A DNA stretch of 64,000 nucleotides from Caballeronia pedi (GCF_001544915.2 NZ_FCOE02000017.1:1-64000); one strand, 5' to 3'. Counted from the first letter of the stretch, positions 38,389-48,389 are shown. Numbers and translations are program-made. The notes: generated from the sequence alone by a model not told the origin.

Positions 38389-39138
38389 ATGAAGATGGTC
38401 GTCATTGGCGGTTCGGGTTTGATCGGCGCGAAAACGGTCGCGATTCTGCGTGCGAAGGGCCACGAGGCAGTCGCCGCGTCGCCGCGCAACGGCGTGGATT
38501 CGGTGACGGGCGCGGGATTGAATGAAGCGCTTCGCGGCGCGCAGGTCGTCATCGACGTGTCGAACGCGCCTTCGTGGGCGCCGGATGACGTGATGGCGTT
38601 TTTCCGCGCGTCGACCACGAATCTCGTGAAAGCCGAAGCCGCTGCGGGCGTGCAGCATCATGTGGCGTTGTCGGTCGTCGGGACGGATCGCATGCCGGAC
38701 AACGGCTATTTCCGCGCGAAAGTGGCGCAGGAAAAGCTGATCGCGGAATCGGGCGTGCCGTATTCGATCGTCCGCGCGACGCAGTTCCTGGAGTTCCTCG
38801 GCGGCATCGCCGATGCGGGCATGCAGGATGGCAAGGTGCATCTGTCGACGGGGCAGTTTCAGCCGATCGCCGCCGATGATGTCGCGGCGTTCGTCGCGGA
38901 GGCCGCGCTCGATGCGCCGCTGAACGGCATCGTCGACATCGCTGGGCCCGAGCGCGCGCCCTTGCATCGGATCGTCGGTCAGTATCTCAAGGCGCAGGGT
39001 GATGCGCGTGAGATCGTCGTCGATCCGAAGGCCACCTACTTCGGTGGGACGATCGCGGAAGATTCGCTCGTGCCGACCGGCGTTGCGCGGCGTGGGAGCA
39101 TTAGCCTCGAGCAGTGGCTGGCACGTGCGCATGCGTGA
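38389..39138 (+). CDS. NmrA-like NAD(P)-binding protein
   Basis: A 249-residue atypical SDR/NmrA protein with the Rossmann motif VVIGGSGLIGAKT at the N-terminus and FRAKVAQEKLIAESGVPYSI in the active-site region. The catalytic Tyr is replaced by a Phe-Arg-Ala-Lys context, typical of NmrA-like and NADH-binding sensor proteins. Divergent from MocR, which probably regulates it. Confidence 0.85.
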   Translation: MKMVVIGGSGLIGAKTVAILRAKGHEAVAASPRNGVDSVTGAGLNEALRGAQVVIDVSNAPSWAPDDVMAFFRASTTNLVKAEAAAGVQHHVALSVVGTDRMPDNGYFRAKVAQEKLIAESGVPYSIVRATQFLEFLGGIADAGMQDGKVHLSTGQFQPIAADDVAAFVAEAALDAPLNGIVDIAGPERAPLHRIVGQYLKAQGDAREIVVDPKATYFGGTIAEDSLVPTGVARRGSISLEQWLARAHA

Positions 39139-39156
39139 GTGAGCGATACGGTTTCT

Positions 39157-39191
39157 GGCGAAAGCGCGTCGCCTTTTTTGGGGCTTTCGCC
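39157..39191. terminator. hairpin between convergent NmrA-like and MFS genes
   Basis: GGCGAAAGC (39157-39165) pairs perfectly with GCTTTCGCC (39183-39191). A run of six T lies inside the loop (39174-39179), so for the plus strand a shorter stem GGCG/CGCC followed by TTTTTT may be the effective terminator. Confidence 0.5.
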
Positions 39192-39222
39192 GGACCCCGT
39201 ATTCGCGTCGGACAAAACCGCA

Positions 39223-40629
39223 TCAAGCATGCCGATGCTCCGGCACACTCTCCATCACGACTTCCTCCCGCCGCATCCCTGCTACAGCACCGGGCATCCC
39301 TCGCCCGCGCAGCGAGCACCCCACCGTCTCGGTCACGAACAGCAGCGCAACCGCCCCCACCACACAAGCGCCCATCATGTAATACGCCGGCACCAGCGTA
39401 TTGCCCGTCCGCCCGATGAGCCAATCGGTGACCATCGGCGCGGTGCCGCCGAAGATCGACGTCGAGAGGTTATAGGCGATCGCCATCCCCGCATACCGCG
39501 CCTGCGTCGGGAACATCGCGGGGAACATCGCCGAGATGCTCGCGAGTTGCGGCACGTAGAGCAGCCCCAGCACGGCAAGCCCGATCAGTGCGCCCGCAAT
39601 GCCATGCGACATCAACGAAAACATCGGCACGGCTGCCACAAAGATGCCGACGAGCGAAAGCCACCACACCTTCTTGCGTCCGATGCGATCCGACAGCGCA
39701 CCGGCGAACGGCAGCAGCACCATCATCGACAACATGCCGATCAGGGGCAGCAGCAGCGAAAGGTTATCGCTCATGCCGAGTTCCTTCTTCATGAACGTCG
39801 GCATATAGGCGAGCAGCACATAGTTCACCACGTTGAGCGCGACGACCAGTCCACCGAGTTGCAGCAGCGGCTTCCAGTAGTCCGCGAACAGTTCGCGCAA
39901 CGGCACGCCCGCATGATTCCCGCTCTCCGCCGCTTCGGCGCATTCGCGAAACACCGGCGTGTCCTCCATCTTCGAACGCAGATACAGCCCGATCAGACCG
40001 AGCGGCGCCGCGACGACGAACGGCAGACGCCAGCCCCATGCATGCATCGCGTCGTTGCCGAGCAGGACCGAACAGCCCAGCATCAGAAGCGCCCCGAGCG
40101 AGAAGCCCGCAAGCGTGCCGAATTCGAGGAAACTGCCGCAGAAACCGCGCTTGTGATCGGGTGCGTACTCGGCCATGAAGGTCGCCGCGCCGCCGTATTC
40201 ACCGCCGGTCGAAAAGCCCTGAATCATGCGCAGCACGACCAGCGCCGCCGGCGCCCACAAGCCAATGCTCGCATACGAAGGCAACAGGCCGACGAGCAAG
40301 GTCGCCATCGACATGATGAGGATGGTCAGCGCGAGCACATGCTTGCGGCCGAGCCGGTCGCCGAGCGGTCCCCAGAAGAGTCCGCCGAGCGGCCGGACGA
40401 GGAAGGAGATCGCGAAAGTCGCGAGCGCGAAGAGCGTCGCCTGCGCGGTGCTGCCGGGAAACAGCGCGGCTGAAATATAAGTGAGGCCGTAGCTATAGAT
40501 GCCGTAGTCGAACCATTCGGTCGCGTTGCCGATGGCCGATGCCGCCATGGCGCGCCTGATCGGCCCGCGCGCTTGCGCATCGTGCGCCGTCTGCGCGTCT
40601 TTGCTCGTGGAGGGTTGCACGTAACTCAT
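39223..40629 (-). CDS. MFS transporter, MHS family (proline/betaine or dicarboxylate type)
   Basis: A 468-residue metabolite:H+ symporter with 12 hydrophobic segments. The MHS signature ATEWFDYGIYSYGLTYIS is at helix 1, with GPLGDRLGRKHVLALTI (motif A) and the RMIQGFSTGGEYGGAATFMA segment. These proteins carry osmoprotectants or organic acids; the substrate is not resolved. The ATG at 40629 follows AGGA; the longer open frame is unlikely. Confidence 0.88.
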   Translation of the reverse strand: MSYVQPSTSKDAQTAHDAQARGPIRRAMAASAIGNATEWFDYGIYSYGLTYISAALFPGSTAQATLFALATFAISFLVRPLGGLFWGPLGDRLGRKHVLALTILIMSMATLLVGLLPSYASIGLWAPAALVVLRMIQGFSTGGEYGGAATFMAEYAPDHKRGFCGSFLEFGTLAGFSLGALLMLGCSVLLGNDAMHAWGWRLPFVVAAPLGLIGLYLRSKMEDTPVFRECAEAAESGNHAGVPLRELFADYWKPLLQLGGLVVALNVVNYVLLAYMPTFMKKELGMSDNLSLLLPLIGMLSMMVLLPFAGALSDRIGRKKVWWLSLVGIFVAAVPMFSLMSHGIAGALIGLAVLGLLYVPQLASISAMFPAMFPTQARYAGMAIAYNLSTSIFGGTAPMVTDWLIGRTGNTLVPAYYMMGACVVGAVALLFVTETVGCSLRGRGMPGAVAGMRREEVVMESVPEHRHA

Positions 40630-40846
40630 AGTCGTTGTCCTGATGCGTCGGTGACCCGGTGCTTGGCTCGCGTTCGCGCGCCAAGCACCGCCATGAGTCC
40701 AAGATACAGACGCACGCAGCTTGCCCCGCATGTCCTAGGACGATGAGGACGATGGGGTTTTCCCCAGACAACGGTTCATTCTTGCCGCCCGACGGCGAAC
40801 CAGGCGGGTTTCTTACCGAATCCCACGAGCGTCATAGGACAATCGT
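40630..40846. other. intergenic region upstream of the MHS transporter
   Basis: 217 bases with no credible gene. It would contain the transporter promoter and the end of the small protein gene at 40847. I see no strong hairpin with a T-tract. Confidence 0.4.
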
Positions 40847-41101
40847 TCAAGGCTCTGGATTAGAGATATCCGCAGTGACGATCCGTCTGCCGAGCGCTTC
40901 GGCGGCATGCCGCGCATCCTCGCTGGACTCGAACGGACCGATGGTCTCGCAGCCGTCGAACGGATAGAGCACGCGCTTGTCGCGCTTGCGCACGACCTTC
41001 AACGTGCCGATATGCATGCCCGTCGCATTCACCACGTACGACGCGTAGATGTCGAAGCCTTCGTATGCCCCTGTTTCGGATATCAGTGTGGTTCTAGGCA
41101 T
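40847..41101 (-). CDS. small DUF6723-like protein
   Basis: An 84-residue soluble protein, MPRTTLISETGAYEGFDIYA at the start, with conserved-looking segments YASYVVNATG, LKVVRKRDKR and GPFESSEDARHAAEALG. The pattern (F/Y)-x-S-Y-x-V-x-x-x-G-x-x-I-G-x-L-K-V-V fits small Burkholderiaceae proteins of the DUF6723 type; this is from memory. Starts at 41113 (+4 residues) or 41149 (+16) are possible; none has a strong ribosome site. Confidence 0.6.
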   Translation of the reverse strand: MPRTTLISETGAYEGFDIYASYVVNATGMHIGTLKVVRKRDKRVLYPFDGCETIGPFESSEDARHAAEALGRRIVTADISNPEP

Positions 41102-41294
41102 GGGTCTCGACATGGTGTGGATCGGCGGGCGGCGTGTTCGTGTCGGCATCGATTCAGCAAGAAGCGTTCCGCTCTGCGCGCCTTTGCTGACGGGCCTGCC
41201 ATGCGCGGCCGATGCGAATCGAAGCGCGTTCCGTGCGAGAATTCGAAATCACTCTGACGGGAGCCGGGGAAACCGGGCGGGAGAACGAGCGTCG

Positions 41295-44200
41295 ATGAAA
41301 GCTGACAATCTGATCGCGGATACAAGGACGAACGGGCCCGGCCCGAGCTTCCTTCTGGGCGGCGGCGAAATGGGCGCGCTCATCCGCAGTTTCGATTGGA
41401 CGCAAACCGCGCTGGGCTGGCCCGAACACTGGCCGCAAAGCCTCAAGACGGCCATTCGGATCATGCTGACGTCGCGCCAGCCGATCTGGGTCGGCTGGGG
41501 TCCCGACCTGCTGTTCTTCTATAACGACGCGTACAAATCGATCATCGGCGGGAAGCATCCGCAGGCGCTCGGCCAGCCGACCTCGGTCGTCTGGCGCGAA
41601 ATCTGGAGCGAGATCGCCCCGCTGCTCGACAGCGCGCTCGTCGGAAGCGAAGGCACATTCGTCGAACAGAAGCTCCTCATCATGGAGCGCAACGGCTTTC
41701 CGGAAGAAACGTACTACACGTTCTCCTACAGCCCGATTCCCGACGACCGCGGCGGCGCGGGCGGCATCATCTGCGCGAACAGCGACGACACGCAACGCGT
41801 GCTCGGCGAACGCCAGTTGAACGTGCTGCGCGAACTCGCTGCATCGGCGGCCGATGCGCGCACCTGGCGCGAGGCGTGCGAACTGTCGATGAACGCGCTC
41901 GGCAACGCATCGCGCGACATGCCCTTCGCGCTGCTCTACGCGGCCGCACCGGGCGGCGACACGGCGACGCTCGTCGGCGCTTGCGGCATCGAGCCGGGCC
42001 ATCCGGCCGCGCCCGCGATCCTGCGCACGTCGGATCCGAGCCCGTGGCCCCTTCAGGACGTGCTGCGCGACAACGCGGCGCGCCTCGAGACGGACCTGCA
42101 CGCGCGCTTCGACGCGCCGCTGCCCGCCGGGGCATGGAGCGTCGCGGCGCAAAGCGCGGTGCTGTTGCCGATCTCGCCCGGCGGCGAGACCGGCCGCGCG
42201 GGCGTCCTGATCGCGGCGCTCAATCCATACCGGCTCTACGACGAAGGCTATCGCGCGTTCATGAATCTGGTCGCGAACCAGATCGGCGCGGCGATCGGCT
42301 ACGCGCACGCGTACGACGAAGAACGCCGCCGCGCCGAAGCGCTCGCCGAAATCGACCGCGCGAAAACCACCTTCTTCTCCAACATCAGCCACGAGTTCAG
42401 GACGCCGCTCACGCTGATGCTCGGCCCGCTCGAAGAACTGCTCGCGAATCCGGAGCGCATCGGTCACGACGACCTGCGCGTCGTCGAGATCATGCATCGC
42501 AACGGCTTGCGGCTCCTGAAGCTCGTCAACGCGCTGCTGGACTTCTCGCGCATCGAGGCCGGGCGCATCGAGATTCATCGGCAGCCGACGGACATCGCCG
42601 TGTTCACCGCCGAGCTCGCGTCGCTGTTTCGCTCGGCGATCGAGTCGGCCGGTCTGCGCCTCGAGATCGATATCCCGCCGACGCCCGTGATCGCGGACAT
42701 CGACCGCGACATGTGGGAAAAGATCGTGATGAACCTGCTGTCGAACGCGTTCAAGTTCACGTTCGACGGCGCGATCCGCATCTCGCTGCATCCGCACGCC
42801 GGACACGGCATCGAACTGAGCGTGCGCGACAGCGGCATCGGCATTCCGGAGCACGAACTCGCGCGCGTGTTCGAGCGCTTTCATCGCGTCGCGGGCGCGG
42901 CGGGCCGGTCGGTGGAAGGCAGCGGCATCGGGCTCGCGATGGTTCAGGAGCTCGTCAAGCTGCACGGCGGCTCGATCCGCGTGCAGAGCACGCTCGGGCG
43001 CGGCGCGTGCTTCACTATCTCGCTGCCCGTGCCGCGCGAAATGACCGATGCGCCGCACGCCGAGGCGAGCATCCGCGCGCGTTCGTATGTCGATGCGGCC
43101 ATGCGCTGGATGCCGGACGCGGGCGAGCCGGCCGCACTCGAAAGCGACGAAGACACGCCGCTCGGCGCGACCGTTGAACCGACGCCGCCGGATGCGCTGC
43201 CGGGCCGCGTGCTCGTCGTCGACGACAACGCCGATCTGCGCGACTACATGCGCCGCATGCTGATCGGCGCGGGCCACGACGTGCACGTCGCCGCCGATGG
43301 CGAAGCCGCCCTCGCGATGGCCCGCACGATGCATCCGGAAGTGATCGTCTCCGACGTGATGATGCCGCGCCTCGACGGCTTCGGGCTGCTGCGCGCGCTG
43401 CGCGAGGACGAGGCGCTGCGCGAGACGCCGGTCGTGCTGCTGTCGGCGCGCGCGGGCGAAGAGGCGCGTGTGGAAGGCCTCGAAGCGGGCGCGGACGATT
43501 ATCTGACCAAGCCCTTCGCCGCGCGCGAACTGCTCGCGCGCGTGGCGAGCAATCTGCGCCTCGCGCGGCTGCGTAACGCGACCGAGCAGAAGCTGCGCGA
43601 CGAATCGCGCACGCTCGAAATCCTCAATCGCGTCGGCGCGACGGTCGCGGGCGAACTCGAACTGAGCCGTGCGGTGCAGGTCGTCGTCGACGCCGCGACC
43701 GAGCTGACCGGCGCCGCCTTCGGCTCGTTCTTCTACAACGTGCTCGACGACAAGGGCGGCCGCTACACGCTCTATACGCTCTCGGGCGTGCCGAAGGATA
43801 CCTTCGCGAAGTTCCCGATGCCGCGCAACACCGCCGTGTTCGGCCCGACGTTCGCGGGCGAAGGCATCGTGCGCTCGGACGACATCACGAAAGATGCGCG
43901 CTACGGTCACAACGCGCCGCATCATGGCATGCCGAAGGGCCATCTCGCCGTGTGCAGCTATCTCGCCGCGCCGGTGCTCTCGCGCACGGGCGAAGTGCTC
44001 GGCGGCCTCTTCTTCGGCCATCCGGAGCCGGGCGTATTCACCGAACGCTCGGAACGGATCCTCACGGGCATCGCGGCGCAGGCGGCGATCGCCATCGATA
44101 ATGCGCGCCTCTTTCAGGCTGCGCAGGACGATATCGCCGAACGCACGAAGGCGCAAGATGCGCTGCGCGATCTGAACGAGACACTGGAGCGCCGCGTCGC

Positions 44201-46154
44201 CGACGCCGTCGCCGATCGCGATCGTCTGTGGGAGCTGAGCGAAGACCTGTTCTTCGTCGCGAGCTTCGAAGGCGCGCTGTTGCGCGTGAGTCCCTCATGG
44301 ACGACGGTGCTCGGCTTCGACTCGCAGCGGCTGCATTCGCACACGGTGATGGACCTCGTGCATCCCGACGATGCGCGCGCCGCCGCCGCGGAACTCGATA
44401 GTCTGCGCGCGAGCGGCCTGCCCGTGCGCTACGAATGCCGCCTGAGCCGTTCGGACGGCGGCTGGCGCTGGATCGCGTGGACGGTCTCGCTCGATCCGCG
44501 CACGCGGCGCATTCACGGCGTGGGCCGTGACGTGACGACAGACCGCGAAACCGCCGACGCGCTGCGTCACGCGGAAGAAGCCCTGCGCATGGCGCAAAAG
44601 ATGGAAGCGATCGGCAAGCTGACGGGCGGCATCGCGCATGACTTCAACAACCTGCTGCAGGTGATCGGCGGCAATCTGCAGTTGCTCGCGAAGGATGTCG
44701 CCGGACAGGACAAGCCCGAGCAGCGCGTGAGAAGCGCGCTCGCGGGCGTGGCGCGCGGCGCGAATCTGGCGTCGCAACTGCTCGCATTCGGGAGACGTCA
44801 GCCGCTCGCGCCGAAGGTCGTCAACCTCGGCCGCTTCGTGCGCGGCCTCGACGACATGTTCCGGCGCGCGCTCGGCGACGGCATCGAGATCGAGACCGTC
44901 GTGACGGGTGGTTTGTGGAATACGCTCGTCGATCCGTTTCAGGTCGAGAACGCGCTGCTCAATCTCGCGATCAACGCGCGCGACGCGATGAACGGCCACG
45001 GCAGGCTGACGATCGAAGCCGGCAATGCATCGCTCGATGAAACCTACGCGCTGCGCAACGCCGATGTTTCCCCCGGCCAGTACGTAATGGTCGCGGTTAC
45101 CGACACGGGCTCGGGCATGTCGCCCGAAGTGCAGGAGCGCGCGTTCGAGCCGTTCTTCACGACCAAGCGCGAGGGTCAGGGCACGGGCCTCGGGCTTTCG
45201 ATGGTGTACGGCTTCGTCAAGCAGTCCGGCGGGCATGTGAAGGTGTACAGCGAGCAGGGACACGGCACGACGGTGCGCATCTATTTGCCGCGCGCGCGCG
45301 AGGAAGAGGATCTGGAAACGAATATCGACCCCGGCCCTGCGAAGGGCGGCAGCGAGACCATTCTCGTCGTCGAGGACGATGAAGAAGTGCGCGCGACGGT
45401 GGTCGAACTGCTTGCGGATCTCGGCTATCGCGTGTTGCGTGCGAAGGATGCGCAGAGCGCGCTGGCGATCGTCGAGAGCGGCGTGCCGATCGATCTGCTT
45501 TTCACCGATGTCGTGATGCCCGGGCCGTTGCGCAGCACCGAGCTGGCGCGCAAGGCGCGTGAGCGCGTGCCGGGAATCGCGGTGCTGTTCACGTCGGGCT
45601 ATACGGATAACGCGATCGTCCATGCGGGAAGACTCGACGAGGGCATCGATCTGTTGAGCAAGCCTTATACGCACGAGGCGTTGGCGCGCAAGGTGCGCCA
45701 CGTTCTGGGGCAACGTGTGCAGGACGCGGCGCCGGTGGCCGTGGATATCGACGATACGCGCCTGCCGGGCAGCGAACAGGACGATGTGCTTTCGCGCGTG
45801 CGCGTGCTGTACGTGGAAGACAATGAGCTCGTGCGCGCGAGCACCGCGGAACTGATGCGCACGTTCGGGCTCGATTTGATCGATACGGGCAGTGTGGACG
45901 AGGCGCTCGGGTTGTTGCGGGCGCATCGCTTCGAGGTGCTGTTGACGGATGTGGATCTTGCGGGGCGTTCGGGTGTCGAGCTTGCGCTCGCAGCCAGTCG
46001 GGAGACGACGGGACTCGGGGTCGTGTTCGTGACGGGGTTCGATCTCGCGCTCAGCGAGGAGGAGCGGCGGGCGCTGCCGAAAGCCGTGCAGTTGCGCAAG
46101 CCTTTCGATCCGCTGGCGTTGATCAATGCCTTGAATGCGGTGGTGGCGGCATGA
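41295..46154 (+). CDS. hybrid sensor protein with two histidine-kinase modules and three receiver domains
   Basis: A 1619-residue protein with no predicted membrane helix. Domain order: PAS-like (about 30-150), GAF (165-345), HisKA/HATPase with phospho-His366 in SNISHEFRTPLTLML, receiver 1 (639-755, Asp687 in VIVSDVMMP), GAF (780-935), PAS (970-1080), second HisKA/HATPase with His1115 in GGIAHDFNNLLQV and GTGLGLSMVYG, receiver 2 (1355-1475, Asp1405 in LLFTDVVMPG) and receiver 3 (1500-1615, Asp1552 in LLTDVDLAG). The ATG at 41295 has a GGGAGA element upstream, at a longish spacing; the upstream frame overlaps the small minus-strand gene. No output domain is visible, so the final phosphate acceptor is elsewhere. 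Confidence 0.9.
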   Translation: MKADNLIADTRTNGPGPSFLLGGGEMGALIRSFDWTQTALGWPEHWPQSLKTAIRIMLTSRQPIWVGWGPDLLFFYNDAYKSIIGGKHPQALGQPTSVVWREIWSEIAPLLDSALVGSEGTFVEQKLLIMERNGFPEETYYTFSYSPIPDDRGGAGGIICANSDDTQRVLGERQLNVLRELAASAADARTWREACELSMNALGNASRDMPFALLYAAAPGGDTATLVGACGIEPGHPAAPAILRTSDPSPWPLQDVLRDNAARLETDLHARFDAPLPAGAWSVAAQSAVLLPISPGGETGRAGVLIAALNPYRLYDEGYRAFMNLVANQIGAAIGYAHAYDEERRRAEALAEIDRAKTTFFSNISHEFRTPLTLMLGPLEELLANPERIGHDDLRVVEIMHRNGLRLLKLVNALLDFSRIEAGRIEIHRQPTDIAVFTAELASLFRSAIESAGLRLEIDIPPTPVIADIDRDMWEKIVMNLLSNAFKFTFDGAIRISLHPHAGHGIELSVRDSGIGIPEHELARVFERFHRVAGAAGRSVEGSGIGLAMVQELVKLHGGSIRVQSTLGRGACFTISLPVPREMTDAPHAEASIRARSYVDAAMRWMPDAGEPAALESDEDTPLGATVEPTPPDALPGRVLVVDDNADLRDYMRRMLIGAGHDVHVAADGEAALAMARTMHPEVIVSDVMMPRLDGFGLLRALREDEALRETPVVLLSARAGEEARVEGLEAGADDYLTKPFAARELLARVASNLRLARLRNATEQKLRDESRTLEILNRVGATVAGELELSRAVQVVVDAATELTGAAFGSFFYNVLDDKGGRYTLYTLSGVPKDTFAKFPMPRNTAVFGPTFAGEGIVRSDDITKDARYGHNAPHHGMPKGHLAVCSYLAAPVLSRTGEVLGGLFFGHPEPGVFTERSERILTGIAAQAAIAIDNARLFQAAQDDIAERTKAQDALRDLNETLERRVADAVADRDRLWELSEDLFFVASFEGALLRVSPSWTTVLGFDSQRLHSHTVMDLVHPDDARAAAAELDSLRASGLPVRYECRLSRSDGGWRWIAWTVSLDPRTRRIHGVGRDVTTDRETADALRHAEEALRMAQKMEAIGKLTGGIAHDFNNLLQVIGGNLQLLAKDVAGQDKPEQRVRSALAGVARGANLASQLLAFGRRQPLAPKVVNLGRFVRGLDDMFRRALGDGIEIETVVTGGLWNTLVDPFQVENALLNLAINARDAMNGHGRLTIEAGNASLDETYALRNADVSPGQYVMVAVTDTGSGMSPEVQERAFEPFFTTKREGQGTGLGLSMVYGFVKQSGGHVKVYSEQGHGTTVRIYLPRAREEEDLETNIDPGPAKGGSETILVVEDDEEVRATVVELLADLGYRVLRAKDAQSALAIVESGVPIDLLFTDVVMPGPLRSTELARKARERVPGIAVLFTSGYTDNAIVHAGRLDEGIDLLSKPYTHEALARKVRHVLGQRVQDAAPVAVDIDDTRLPGSEQDDVLSRVRVLYVEDNELVRASTAELMRTFGLDLIDTGSVDEALGLLRAHRFEVLLTDVDLAGRSGVELALAASRETTGLGVVFVTGFDLALSEEERRALPKAVQLRKPFDPLALINALNAVVAA

Positions 46155-46206
46155 GTCGCCTGCTCGGGCTTCGTTGTTGCCGCACGCGGCGCACTGCCCA
46201 CATCGA

Positions 46207-47127
46207 CTAACCCCGCGCCTTGACCGCCCGCATCCTCGTATCTGCCTTCATGGCAGGAACACTCACCCGCTCCCGCAAATACTCCACCACCCGCGCGCAA
46301 CGCGCCGGCAACGGCCATTCCGCGCGACGAATGAGCCACAGCGTATCGACGACCGGCGCGCCGCACTCCACCACGCCGATCGCCTCCGGCTTGCCGAACG
46401 CAATACGCGCATAGCGCGGTATCACGGTGAAGCCCAGGCCCCGCGCGACGAATTCCGGAATGAGGCTGATCTGGTTGCTGAAGCCCTGCCGCCGCAGGCT
46501 GCCCACGCCCGGATTGCCCGGAAAGCGCCTGCTCAGCAAGCGGCTGGCCGTCATATGCGCTTCGGGATAGTCGATGAAACCAAGCCTTTCCAGATCGCTC
46601 CAGGCATGCACATCCGCATTCGCGGGCACGACGAGTTCGAGCGGCTCCTCGATGAACTTGCTCGCGGCAAGACGCGGATCATCCGGCTTCAATGCAACGA
46701 TGCCGAGATCGTAGCGACTCTCCAATACGGCTTCGAGCACTTCGGAATCCGGCGCGAAGCGATGCCTCATCTTCCATTCGGGCCGCTGCTGCTGCAAGTC
46801 CAGCAACAGGGGAAACAGCACCAGCCCGATGCTGCCCGGTGTGATGAGACCGATCTCGCCCGCTTCATCCTCACTGTCCGACAGACGCGACACGAGACGC
46901 TTGCTCGCCAGTTCCATCTCGTCACAGTAGTCGATCAGCGCACGCCCAGCCGGCGTCAGTTCGATGCCGCGCGAACGGCGAATCACGAGCAGCCCGAGCG
47001 CGTCTTCGAGATGACGAAGATGCTGGCTCACGGCAGCCTGCGTCAGATCGAGCCGTTCGGCGGCACGCGTGAAGTTGCCAGTTTCGACGAGCGCAAGAAA
47101 GGTGCGCAGCCAGGTCGGATTGAGCAT
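46207..47127 (-). CDS. LysR-family regulator divergent from the OYE gene
   Basis: A 306-residue LTTR: winged HTH (residues 5-62, FLALVETGNFTRAAERLDLT then SQHLRHLEDALG) and a periplasmic-binding-protein-like effector domain. The ATG at 47127 is preferred to the GTG one codon earlier. It is divergent from the Old Yellow Enzyme gene 114 bases away, with a LysR-type palindrome between them. Confidence 0.9.
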   Translation of the reverse strand: MLNPTWLRTFLALVETGNFTRAAERLDLTQAAVSQHLRHLEDALGLLVIRRSRGIELTPAGRALIDYCDEMELASKRLVSRLSDSEDEAGEIGLITPGSIGLVLFPLLLDLQQQRPEWKMRHRFAPDSEVLEAVLESRYDLGIVALKPDDPRLAASKFIEEPLELVVPANADVHAWSDLERLGFIDYPEAHMTASRLLSRRFPGNPGVGSLRRQGFSNQISLIPEFVARGLGFTVIPRYARIAFGKPEAIGVVECGAPVVDTLWLIRRAEWPLPARCARVVEYLRERVSVPAMKADTRMRAVKARG

Positions 47128-47136
47128 CACAAAATT

Positions 47137-47151
47137 TTATCGAATTGATAA
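47137..47151. promoter_or_regulatory. LysR-type box TTATC-GAATT-GATAA
   Basis: A 15-bp palindrome with 5-bp arms and the T-N11-A spacing typical of LTTR sites, 9 bases upstream of the regulator start and about 90 bases before the OYE start. A good candidate site for autoregulation and activation of the OYE gene. Confidence 0.6.
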
Positions 47152-47241
47152 CTTGCAGATAGTTTTCATTATGGCACGTACGGGTTAATCTGGAGCCCTC
47201 AACTCAATTCGACTTCGGTCATCCGAACCAGAGAACACACG

Positions 47242-48342
47242 ATGTCAGCACTTTTCACTCCGTTCAAACTGAAAGACGTCACGTTGCGCAACCGCATCGC
47301 CATTCCGCCGATGTGCCAGTACAGCGCCATCGACGGCTTCGTCAACGACTGGCACGTCAGCCACTACGCGAGCCTCGCGCGCGGCGGCGCGGGCCTCGTG
47401 ATCGTCGAGGCGACGGGCGTGTCGCCGGAAGGCCGTATCACGCCGGGATGCACGGGCCTCTGGGACGATGCGCAAATCGAAGGTATGAAGAAGATCGCCA
47501 CGGCGATCAAGGCCGCAGGCGCGGTGCCTGGCATCCAGATCGCGCATGCGGGCCGCAAGGCGAGCGCGAATCGTCCGTGGGAAGGCGACGATCACATCGC
47601 AGCCGACGACGCACGCGGCTGGGACACGCTCGCACCTTCGTCCGTCGCATTCGGCGCGGGACTGCCGAAAGTGCCCAAGGCGATGACGCTCGAAGATATC
47701 GAACGCGTGAAAGCGGACTTCGCAGCGGCCACGCGCCGCGCGCGCGAGGCGGGCTTCGAATGGCTCGAACTGCACTTCGCGCACGGGTATCTCGCGCAGA
47801 GCTTCTTCTCCGTCGATGCGAATCAGCGCGATGACCAGTACGGCGGCGATCTCGCGGGCCGCAGCCGCTTCATCGTCGAGACCTTCGATGCGGTGCGTGA
47901 AGTGTGGCCGGAGAACCTGCCGTTGACGGCGCGCTTCGGTGTCATCGAATACGACGGCCGCGATGAAGTCACGCTGAACGAATCGATCGAACTGACGAAG
48001 ACGCTGCGTCGCAAAGGCCTCGATCTGATGAGCGTGAGCGTCGGCTTCTCGACGCCCGATGTGCGCATTCCGTGGGGACCGGCGTTCCTCGGCCCGATCG
48101 CGGAGCGTGTGCGTCGTGAAGCGGAGATTCCGGTTGCATCGGCATGGGGATTCGATTCGCCGCCGAACGCGGAACAGGCTGTCGAATCGGGTCAGCTCGA
48201 TCTCGTGATGGTCGGCCGCGCGCATCTGTCGAATCCGCACTGGCCGTATCAGGCGGCGAAGCAGTTGAAGGTCGAGCGGCCTTCGTGGGCGTTGCCTGCG
48301 CCGTACGCGCATTGGCTCGAACGTTACGCCGTGGCTGAATGA
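47242..48342 (+). CDS. Old Yellow Enzyme family NADPH:flavin oxidoreductase (YqjM-like)
   Basis: A 366-residue FMN-dependent ene-reductase. The thermophilic/YqjM subclass Cys is present (PPMCQYSA, Cys25), with QIAHAGRKAS and the HFAHGYLAQSFFS active-site segment and SVGFSTPD-like C-terminal loop. It reduces activated alkenes such as 2-cyclohexenone and may detoxify electrophiles. Controlled in all likelihood by the divergent LysR gene. Confidence 0.92.
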   Translation: MSALFTPFKLKDVTLRNRIAIPPMCQYSAIDGFVNDWHVSHYASLARGGAGLVIVEATGVSPEGRITPGCTGLWDDAQIEGMKKIATAIKAAGAVPGIQIAHAGRKASANRPWEGDDHIAADDARGWDTLAPSSVAFGAGLPKVPKAMTLEDIERVKADFAAATRRAREAGFEWLELHFAHGYLAQSFFSVDANQRDDQYGGDLAGRSRFIVETFDAVREVWPENLPLTARFGVIEYDGRDEVTLNESIELTKTLRRKGLDLMSVSVGFSTPDVRIPWGPAFLGPIAERVRREAEIPVASAWGFDSPPNAEQAVESGQLDLVMVGRAHLSNPHWPYQAAKQLKVERPSWALPAPYAHWLERYAVAE

Positions 48343-48355
48343 CGTCTCTCGAAGT

Positions 48356-48389
48356 GAAAAGCGCGCAACGTGATCGTTGCGCGCTTTTC
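48356..48389. terminator. perfect 15-bp bidirectional terminator hairpin
   Basis: GAAAAGCGCGCAACG (48356-48370) pairs with CGTTGCGCGCTTTTC (48375-48389) around a TGAT loop. A-run and T-run ends make it a terminator for both strands. It lies between the convergent OYE gene and the gallate operon. Confidence 0.9.

Noticed and set aside
41154..44156. A 1000-residue open frame antisense to the double kinase
   Set aside because: GC-rich codon bias opens the opposite strand; it is Arg/His-rich without domain motifs, while the plus-strand frame has complete kinase and receiver motifs.
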